Assembly: GCF_000715075.1 (NCBI RefSeq)
Contig: NC_134100.1
Location: 25,660,609-25,724,608 of the forward strand
Direction: 5' to 3'
Length of the DNA: 64,000 nucleotides
Source: Nicotiana tabacum
Lineage: Eukaryota; Streptophyta; Magnoliopsida; Solanales; Solanaceae
Both the position numbers and the translations under genes were made by a program. The notes below the pieces were generated by a model. It saw only the letters and a program-made list of their open reading frames with translations, was not told the origin of the DNA and ran no database searches. Every line of letters starts with the position of its first letter. The first letter of the stretch is position 1. Of the stretch, positions 55,818 to 64,000 are shown in pieces.

Positions 55818-56499
55818 TGCAAAATATATATATATTTAAAAAAAAGGTTTATTTGCACTAAACTAGGAGAATTATTCTCTTTTTTTCATTTTTAATAATT
55901 ACACTAATTTTTTTTTAAAACCGGTCGACAATGCAAGTAAGCCTTCCAAATGATGTATCAAGTAGCACATACGTGAACACGATGGTCTCAAAGAGCATAC
56001 CTGTCTTATACGGACCCGGCCCGTGTGCCGAGTTTCGCTAAGTCAAATGCACGTGATGCAAATAAAGCGAACCTACTAGGGATATCCGGCATGAGGGTTG
56101 TTCTTCTAGGTTTAGATCCTATTGGAGAAGGTATCTAGAGTGGCTTACTCGAGCGGACAACTCGAGCCGAGGAGAGCCAGTGTACTGGTAGCATTGCTTT
56201 CGGGCTTAACTGGTGGTGCTCCCCGCCTAAAATAGGTATGACTAAAATCCTTCACCGGGTGACGAACACCTCGGCTATCTCAAAAAAAGCGGGTTATGTC
56301 AAGCAAATGCCCAATTTTTAATTTCAAAAAGACTCAGAGGGGGTGCGTGAGAAAACAGTTTATATGTACAGTTCAACAATATCAAAAATGACAATAAGCG
56401 AACAGGTAGCGCATTAGGTACAAATAAATCACAATATTTACAAAATTAATAAAGCCAAATAAAAAGTCAACATGTACAAGCTCGAATTCTTATGTAATT

Positions 56500-56516
56500 C
56501 CCCAGCGGAGTCGCCA
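56500..56516 (-). other. primer-binding site, tRNA-Arg type
   Basis: Minus-strand TGGCGACTCCGCTGGGG, four bases (GCTC) inside the 5' LTR end at 56521. One base differs from the PBS at 18641-18657. Confidence 0.85.
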
Positions 56517-56520
56517 GAGC

Positions 56521-59500
56521 TGTCACACCCCTTTTCTACCCCTCAAAATAATAATAATATGTGTATGGGCCAACGAGCTTTTCCAATTAAAGTGACAAAA
56601 TTTGAATAGGGATTATTTTATTGTTCAGAGTCTCCACTTAGAATTGATTTTTTTCGGTGTTCCAAGTCACCATTTATTTGGATTCCTAGTCAAAGGAAGG
56701 TTTGACTCTATTTTAATCGGTCCGCGAAAACAAAGTTCGGGTAAGAAATTCTGTTGACCGGGGAAAAGGTATAAGGCATTCTCCGAGTCTCGTGGTTCTA
56801 GCACAGTCGCTTTACTGACTTAAACTTGGCTTGAATTAATTTTGGACAAACTGTGATTTATATTATTTTCATGTTTTACCTATCCTCTTTTATCTTTTGA
56901 TTATTAGAAAAAAGTAAAGAATATTTTTGAATAATAAGATGTCAAAACCACACTATGCAAGTGAATGCGTGATCGACGAAATTTATTAATTTTGTTATAA
57001 CAGCAATACGCAAGTGAATCCGCAGTCGTGACAAGAATTATTATTACATTATTATTTTTTTTGAAAAAAATAAAACATTTGAGAAAATTTATTTTTTTAT
57101 TAAAAGCTACTATCATGCTACGCAAGCGAGTTCGTAAAAAAAGATTGAAGCATGCTTACTATTTGCCTAGTGTTTAAATTAGTTATTAAAGTTATTAAGT
57201 CATTAAAATATTTTAATTACAAAAAAAAATCTGATTTTTATGAAAATTAACTAAGTTTGGGGCGAGCTTTGATGTACAAAAAGAGGAGAAAGGGGGAAGG
57301 ACCATGCTGCTAACCCAAACCAAATGCATGACCGATTCAATTCATTGGAATGACAATGAGAAAATAATAGTCTCAAAAATAAAAGTGGCATATTATATAA
57401 GGTGGAATCCAATGTGTCGTTATTTCATTTTCTTTTCCTTTGTTTAAGAATCAACTTTTATAAGCCCATAATTCCACTAATCTAAAAGTAAAAATTACAT
57501 GGCTCAGGACCCCACACCTATGTGTATAATCAAATTAAACTAGTCTTTTTAAATATGCAAACTCTAAAATAATATTACATATGTAAACCGCTAACTTGCT
57601 AATTGAACAAAAGAAACGAAACAAAGTAAATAAGACTCACTTCATTATCACCTATTATATGATAATAATAATTATGAACTCTAAACTTAGTAAATGCTCT
57701 AATCCTTTAAAACAAACTCTAAAATATGATAACATTTATGAGTTATGGTGCTCAAATGGATCTGGACAGAATATTTTCAAAAGCTCAAAATACACAGAAT
57801 GACTCAAGTTGCTTCACTTGCATTAATTCTTGATCAAGAATTTCAGTACATTAAAGGAATTACCTGGATAGCAGAAAAAATGTCAGCAATGGATGACCTA
57901 AAAATCAGCAGCAGTGACAACAACAAATGACAAAGGGACAGCAACAAACAACAAAAAAATAACCCAGAAAACTCAACAAAGATGTTTGAAACTAGTAGCT
58001 AACAACTTCATGAATTGCTCAAAGGATCCTTCTATTTTTTCTCCAAGGTTTTTGCACTCTAAGAAACAACTCACCAAGCTCAAAATTTTCAGCTTACTAT
58101 TTGCTATTTAGTTCTTGATTTTTCTCTCTCAAAATTGTATTTTTAGGGTGTAAAAACTGTTCATCAAATGTGTGATCCCCCCCTTAAAAATGAGGAAAGG
58201 GCAGCCCTTAAATAGGCAAAGAAAAGCCAACTTTTTGGACAGATTTTGGTTCACCAAAAGTCTGCCCGACAAGGACTGACATTATGTGCTAAACGATGTT
58301 CAAAATCTGTCCAAAAGGTGAAAGAACATCTACTATGTCAGAAGCAAGGAGAAAAAAATGTCATTTCAGCCATCCTACTAGGAAAAGTAGGCTACTGGCA
58401 CCCTATTTTGCGATAAAAAACCATAAACTTCAGATTTTAACAACATCAAATATCAGACCACTTGCGCAAAAACAAAAAACTAGAAAGCATTTAACTGATT
58501 GAACTATTAACCAACAAGGAGAAAGAGAACTTCAAGATTGAAACCAAGCAAGAAACAAATATTAACCTATGAAGTACTTAAAGCTAATCTGCTTGAACCA
58601 AAACGAACATTAGAAATACTAACCTAAAATCAGAACTAAACGACGTAAAGCAAAGCAAAAATACGTCAACAATGAAACAAACTAACACAATCAATTAAGC
58701 TAAACAAACAACAACAACAACAACAATAAAAATCAGAGAATAGATTAAGAGCTAAATAAAATAATCACTAAACAGAATTATAACAAAACTACAAACAAAG
58801 GACGGGAAACAGAAAATCAAAACATGGAGGAAAGCATTAAGGTTCGAGTTTTACCAAATTTGAGTGTTCGAACAGTGGTGGCGTTGTGACGATTGGGCAG
58901 TGGTACGACTTCGAGCAAGCTTCTATTGTTGATATTCTCGAAACCAAAAACTCCGACGAATTGAGTCCGGTTTCAATGATAACAACGACACAACCTTGCT
59001 CGAGGTCGGTTTGAGAAGAGAAACGAGAGGCAGTGGTGGTTGAGGGACAGCAGTGACGGCGGCGGACCGGCAGTGGCGGCGGCGGATCGGCAGTAGGGGT
59101 GGTCGCCGATGGTGGTGAGAGTTTTTTGAGGTTTTGAGTTGGATATATGGAACGAGGGGGTGAAGAGGAGGCCGGTGGTGTAAAAATTTTTTGGAGTTTG
59201 GGGTGGTCGGCGGCAGCTAGGGTTTCGGTTAAGCTTAGATCTGCGGAGATTGAGAAGGGTTATGGGGTTTTGGGGTTCGGATTCATGGAGAGGAGGTTGA
59301 GCGGAAGAAGTAGTGAAATTTGGGGGGGGGGATTGGAGGTTGGCCGCCGCCCGTGTGCGATTTCCGGCGGCGGCACTGGGCAGCGGAGATGAGAGGGTGA
59401 GGAGAGAGGAGGAAGAAGAGAGAATAGGGAAACAATGGGGGCCAAATTTCTGATTTTGAGGCCTTATATACATGGGGTGGAGAGTAAATTAGAGCCCTTA

Positions 59501-59808
59501 GATCAAAGTGGTATGAACGGATGGGATTTAATCTCACCTCACTCATCCAAATGACGTAGTTTCAAGACAAAACTACGTCATTTTGAGCTCTTTCTTGGCC
59601 AACCAACTAATGGAATGGGTATGACCGAATTAGGCTCAAAATTTCGGCCAATTTTGGCACAATTTTAATTAAAATATACTAGCCTAACCCCGTTTCCCTC
59701 TAATGAATTAATTAAACTAAAATTCTAATTCTCAAATCTCCAAACACACACAAAAATAATTACTCAAAACTACAATGTATAAGAAAGAACAAAAATTAGG
59801 CATTTACA
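56521..59808 (-). mobile_element. 5' LTR of the non-autonomous element
   Basis: 3288 bp, beginning TGTCACACCCC on the + strand and ending CATTTACA. It lacks the SINE found in the 3' LTR and keeps 77 bp (59234-59310) missing there. The terminal hairpin is near 56758-56786. No gene is supported. Confidence 0.9.
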
Positions 59809-59813
59809 GTACC

Positions 59814-60279
59814 CGGAGTAGGCATCTAGAAAAAGGATTTCGTGGCCGGCTGTGGCATCGATTATACGATCGATGTTGGGCAGTGGGAAAGAATCCTTTA
59901 GGCATGCTTTGTTCAAGTCTTTATAGTCTACACATATTCTAAGTTTGTTTCATTTTTTAGGAACTACAACTACATTGGCTAACCACTCGGGGTATTTTAC
60001 CTCCCGTATAGATCCTATTTTAAGAAGTTTGGTTACCTCATCCTTTATGAAAGCATGCTTTATCTCGGATTGAGGCCTCTTTTTTTGCTTCACCGGTTTG
60101 AACTTGGGATCGGTGCTCAGCCGATGCAAGGTGATCTCCGGTGGAATCCTTGTCATATCTAAATGGGACCAAGCAAAGCAATCTATATTATCAATAAGAA
60201 TTTGAATGAGTTTTTTCCTGAGTTCGAGGGTCAATCCCGTTCCCGAGTATACCTTTTTCTCGGGCATATGTTCGATCAA
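59814..60279 (-). pseudogene. RT N-terminal half of the Tat element
   Basis: The minus strand reads DPKFKPVKQKKRPQSE, IREVKYPEWLANVVVVPKK, a stop, CVDYKDLNKAC and LDAYSGY, then stops at the inner-element insertion (59808). The RT resumes at 45983. The target duplication GTACC lies in the DAYSGY-to-next-codon region, so the insertion destroyed the RT. Confidence 0.9.
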
Positions 60280-61135
60280 AATGACCTACTCCAGCTCCTC
60301 GATAGTTGACATGGTTGTATCGGACTCTTCGGGGACGACGAAGGTTCGGGGAGTAAGGAAATCCTCGTCTTCGTCTTTGATTACCTGTTGCTCTGATTCC
60401 ATTGAGGCTGGAGGCGGTGATTGCTATTTGGATGCCTATTTACCTCCAACGCTCGATTTCTCCGAGGTCGAGGGTTCTAAAGTTTGAATCACTTCCTCGA
60501 TTGCAAACATATCCTTTGCATCATGTTACTCCCCATAGACTATTTTTACTCATTCTTCTGTTGGGAACTTCATCATTTGGTGAAGAATTAAAGGCACTGC
60601 CCTCATGTTGTATATCCACAGTCTCTCGAGGAGTGCATTATATCTCATGTCACTCTTGATGACATGGAAATTCATATCTTGTATGGTCCCGGCTACGTTT
60701 ACTGGCAAGATAATTTCTCCCTTTATTGTTTCGCTTGCCATGTTGAAGCCATTTAGGACCCAGAATGCAGGTATGATCTGATCTTGTAGGGCGAGTTATT
60801 CCACGACTCTCAATCTAATTATGTTTGCTGAGCTACCTAGATCCACTAAAACACATTTAACTTGAATTTTATTCAAAAATATAGAGATTACCAGGGCGTC
60901 ATTGTGAGGCTAAGATATGCCTTCTACTTTCTCATCACAGAACGATAAGACATCCTCGGGCACATAGCTCCGAGTCTATTTTTCTTTGGTGATTGATACT
61001 TTGGTGTGCTTGAACACGGGCCTTTGAGGGACATCGACTCCGCCGATGATCATGTGGATTACATGTTGTGGTTCTTCTTATTCATTTTTCCTTGCATCCT
61101 TCTCCCTGAAGTTATTCTTAGCCCGATCAATTAGG
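60280..61135 (-). pseudogene. protease region of the Tat element
   Basis: Minus-strand VKCVLVDLGSSANI (about 60850) is the protease active-site region with DLGSS in place of the usual DxGSS pattern. VAGTIQDMNFHVI and YNALLERLWIYNMRAVP (about 60680 to 60600) continue it. Stops are frequent. The stretch up to the RT is acidic linker. Confidence 0.75.
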
Positions 61136-62705
61136 AATTCTCGAAGATGGCCCTCGTTGAACAAACGAGCCACTTCTTCCCTTAGTTGTCTGCAATCTTC
61201 CATTCGATGACCATGTGTGCCATGATATTTGCACATCAATTTGGATTTATTTGAGAAGGATCAGTCTGTATAGGCCTGGGCCACCTGATATCTTTGATTT
61301 TCCCAATAGCTGAGACAATCCCGGACGCATCTACGCTAAAGTTGTACTCCGATAAGTGGGGAGCTTCTGTGGGGTCGGCATGTTTATCGAACCCACTCTT
61401 GCTCATGAGTCCCCGAGAACTTTGACCTCGATCGTTTCTCTGTTCGCTCCGAGGGGCATTGCGGCTCAGGCCGCTGTTCCTTCGATTAGCATATGGCTGA
61501 TACCGTTCTTTGTTGAATCTTGATTCCTGGTCTGTGTCCCTCAGGGGCTTGGATGCAAATCTGTTAGGATGAACTGAACCCAAGGGGGCTCCCAACTGGT
61601 CGTCCTTGACCCTGATTTTTGACTGGTAACGATTGTGCACATCCGACCATGTCACGACTGGATATTCAATCAAGTTTTGCTTTAGTTGTCGAGATGCAAT
61701 CGAGCTCCTTTCATTCAAACCTTGCATAAAGGCCTGAACTGCCCAATCATCAGAGACCGGCGGCAATTCCATTCTTTCCATCTGAAACCTAGATACGAAC
61801 TCTGTTAGCATCTCGTCGTTCCTCTATTTTATCTTGAAGACGTCCGATTTTCTCGCGGCCACCTTTATGGCCCCGGCGTGTGCTTTTACGAAGGCGTCTG
61901 CCAACATAGCAAATGAATCAATAGAGTTAGGAGCCAAGTAGTGATACCAGATCATAGCTCCTTTTGATAGTGTTTCCCCAAACTTTTTCAATAACTCGAT
62001 TTCATCATCATTCAAGTCATTTCCTTTGATTCTACAAGTGTATGAAGTAATATGTTCGTTAGGGTCAGTTGTCCCATTATATTTGGGTATATCGGGCATA
62101 CGAAACTTCTTTGGAATGGGCATCAGAGCCACACTTGCGGGGAATGGTTTTTGTATGAACTTTTTGGCATCTAAACCTTTCAAGACCGGAGGTGCCATCG
62201 GTATTTGATCAACACGGGAGTTGTAAGTCTCAACCTTTTTATCATTTTCTTCAATCTTCTTTTCTCCAGTCTCGATCCTCTTGGCGAGCTCTCCGAGCAT
62301 CCTCATGATGGTGGGGTCAGTCCCCGAGTTATTTCTGTTTTATCTCTCCAGTTCTAGTTCAGCAGGCCGAGTATTCTCATGTTCAGCTACGCTCGGGCTC
62401 TTATTTTGACTCTGAAGTTGAGCGATGGCGATTTGTTGAGCCTGCAGCATCTCAAATATCACTTGGAGGCTGATTCCCCCATGTCCCATTCCTCGTGCTC
62501 CTTGGTCACCAGATCAAGCTTCCCTGCGTTGATTCCCTGCAGGATCTGTGCCTGAGTCCGCGTTTAGAACATTATGTGAGTTGAGATCAACTGGCTCCAT
62601 ATTTGGCACTTCCTCAGGGTTGATTGGTGGTACACCGACCCTTATACTGCTATTTTCTCCAAGACCTTCGTTGTCATGGACATGTGCATTTTGTGTGCTA
62701 GACAT
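61136..62705 (-). pseudogene. gag of the Tat element
   Basis: The ATG is complementary to 62703-62705 (MSSTQNAHVHDNEG). Conserved gag wording follows: FRMPDIPKYNGTTDPNEHI (about 62090), GAMIWYHYLAP (about 61960), MLTEFVSRFQMERMELP (about 61810) and a knuckle CKYHGTHGHRMEDC (about 61220). At least three in-frame stops interrupt it. The CxxHxxxxGHxxxxC spacing of the knuckle is the same as in the intact Ogre gag. Confidence 0.85.
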
Positions 62706-62805
62706 GTTTCAGCTTGAGAATCAAAAAAACTTTGACAAGAAAAAATGTAAAAACAACGTGTGTAATGAGAATCAGTAAAAAAAATAATCACTATTATCTT
62801 TAGCT

Positions 62806-62820
62806 CCACGGTGGGCGCCA
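62806..62820 (-). other. primer-binding site of the Tat element
   Basis: Minus-strand TGGCGCCCACCGTGG begins three bases inside the LTR end at 62824. It is unlike the Ogre PBS. I cannot assign the tRNA with confidence. Confidence 0.65.
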
Positions 62821-62823
62821 AAC

Positions 62824-63481
62824 TGTTTACCTCGAAAAATATGAGTAACGACTAAATTTGATTAGTGGTTTTAAAGATATGTGATTTAGTTCAATACCAA
62901 TTAATAATCAGGAAATATGAAGTAGAAATGAAAGATATAAGTGAATCAAACCAATGTTACTTAGCAGCAGTGACCTCGAGCTTAGTGACCTCGAGGTAAC
63001 TGAGCGCAGTAAGAACAATTAAGTAATAAAAATAAAGCAAGAACAATGGAGTTAAGGACAATGCTGATGAATAGTAGGCAAAAAGGCAAAGCGTATATTC
63101 TTTTCTCAATGATGATAAGATGATCTTACAAATGATTGGTGTCCCCTTTATATAATAGTAGAATCCTAAATAAGAAATATTTCTATTTACAGTAAAGAAT
63201 ATTCTTGGTACATCTGTCTAACCGCCTAGTATGGAATCGTACAATCCTATTCCGGAATTTGCGCCATGACTCTGGGGATGTGGCAGGATTCCAACTCATT
63301 CTGGTACAAATCCATAACGGCACTATTTCGAGGTCGAGCACACTCGACTTCAGTGTGCATCGTGCCTCGCCTTCGAACCTGGATCTAGTCCCTCGAGCTC
63401 AAACTTGATCTCGCCCGGACTCGGACTTAGGACGGGCCCTCGAGCTTGTGAATCGGAGTCATGTAATTTTGACCGTAAACA
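62824..63481 (-). mobile_element. 5' LTR of the Tat element
   Basis: 658 bp, TGTTTACCTCG...GACCGTAAACA on the + strand. It is similar to 38209-38855 with an extra 15-bp duplication. CTCTT follows as target duplication. A TATA-like CCTTTATATAATAG is near 63147. Confidence 0.9.
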
Positions 63482-63486
63482 CTCTT

Positions 63487-64000
63487 ATGTTATAAAACAA
63501 AAGCAGCAAAAACACAAATTTATAAGTTAAAAAAAAAAAAAAAACAGAGTATTTTTTTAGTTTATGTTTTCAAAGTAGCAAATTAAAGGTCTGAAATTTA
63601 CAAATTATATACTTGTAATTTAGAAGATGACTAGGAGTGGACCTCGCGTATATCTCGAGCTCCGGGCAAATTCACCACCTTTGACTTTCCGTTCATTTCT
63701 CATTAGCGCGAGCTCAATTTTTTTACTAACTCTTTACTAGCTCACTAAAAAATTACGAGTAACTTTTTATAAAGTGAAAGAAAAAATTGTCTTTTAACAA
63801 GAAGATCTTCCATTTTGAGATACTATTCGTATCCTCCGGGTGGATTTATAGCCCTTATGGCCAAATGAACCTATAGTTTTCCCCAATAACGGAGCAAGGA
63901 TTTTTACTATGGTGTAAAAAGTTAAATACACCGAGACAGTATATATATATATAAAATAAAAAAAAATTATCTAGTAATAGTATAATTTTCCAAGCGAAAG
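63487..64000. other. AT-rich flank without recognised features
   Basis: About 510 bp to the window end. It has a long A run at 63530-63544 and a short TA run near 63942. I see no ORF, repeat terminus or RNA gene here. Confidence 0.5.

Larger units (their letters stand above)
45984..59808 (-). mobile_element. non-autonomous Ogre-like element (copy N2), 13.8 kb
   Basis: LTRs of 3359 bp (left, including a SINE) and 3288 bp (right) are flanked by GTATC and GTACC, a 5-bp duplication with one change. Minus-strand order: 5' LTR, Arg-type PBS, leader, two structured motifs with ORF1 deleted between them, the last part of gag, intron remnant, pol start joined to integrase end, motif 3, satellite-bearing UTR, motif 4, PPT, 3' LTR. 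It has all cis signals and no complete protein. The left LTR end reads TATCACACC where TGTCACACC is expected. Confidence 0.9.
38209..63481 (-). mobile_element. Tat-lineage Ty3/gypsy element with antisense gene, interrupted
   Basis: LTRs of 647 and 658 bp (TGTTTACC...GTAAACA on the + strand) flank gag, protease, RT, RNase H, archaeal-type RNase H and integrase on the minus strand. The target duplication is CTCTT (38203-38207 and 63482-63486), with one extra T at the left edge. Removing the inner element (45984-59808) and one copy of its 5-bp duplication leaves about 11.4 kb. All coding parts carry stops and frameshifts. A + strand spliced gene lies between integrase and the 3' LTR, as reported for some Tat elements. 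Confidence 0.9.

Overview
The window is plant nuclear DNA, most probably from a Solanaceae species and perhaps Nicotiana. I infer this from the repeat families: Ogre/Tat Ty3-gypsy elements, a Tekay/Del chromovirus gag, SIRE-like copia gag, an Au/SolS-type SINE, a Stowaway-like MITE and a CACTA element. No bacterial or organellar genes are visible. Almost every base belongs to a mobile element, and most are nested or broken. The only plausible intact host gene is a small ORF at 14203-14514.

Left part (1-14660): a graveyard of truncated elements. Positions 1-1585 hold the 3' half of a deletion-derived Ogre-like element on the + strand. Then come minus-strand pieces: an LTR end (1586-2190), a Tekay gag with PBS and 5' LTR (2191-5168), LTR ends of another Tat-type element (5169-5605 and 8984-9419), and two related SIRE-like copia 5' halves with LTRs (5606-8983 and 9420-12849). 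The second copia LTR carries a 722-bp non-autonomous CACTA element (3-bp TSD) that itself contains a tRNA-Gly-like sequence. A decayed BSD-domain gene fragment, a MITE and the small host gene follow.

Centre (14667-38000): a complete, young-looking 23.3-kb Ogre element on the + strand, with about 4-kb LTRs and a perfect 5-bp GTCAT duplication, inserted inside a SINE. It has an Arg-type PBS, an intact ORF1 (plant-mobile-domain-like plus coiled coil), an intact gag-protease ORF, a 212-bp intron whose removal joins gag-pro in frame to pol, and an intact RT-RNaseH-aRNaseH-integrase ORF. A 4.1-kb 3' UTR with a 132-bp higher-order satellite and a polypurine tract complete it.

Right part (38209-63481): an 11.4-kb Tat-type element on the minus strand with about 650-bp LTRs. 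Its gag, protease, RT, RNase H, aRNase H and integrase are decayed, and it carries an intron-bearing antisense gene. Its RT is split by a 13.8-kb minus-strand Ogre-like element (45984-59808). This inner element has kept LTRs, PBS, PPT and UTRs but lost ORF1, most of gag, protease, RT and the integrase core. It shares its deletion junctions with the copy at 1-1585, so this is a replicating non-autonomous family. A SINE later entered one of its LTRs.

The most interesting pattern is a roughly 60-70-nt motif. It occurs four times in the intact Ogre (before ORF1, between ORF1 and gag, after pol, before the PPT), at the same four places in the non-autonomous element, and once in the fragment at the left edge. 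Its copies keep three nested stems through compensatory changes, which points to a conserved RNA structure that I cannot name.
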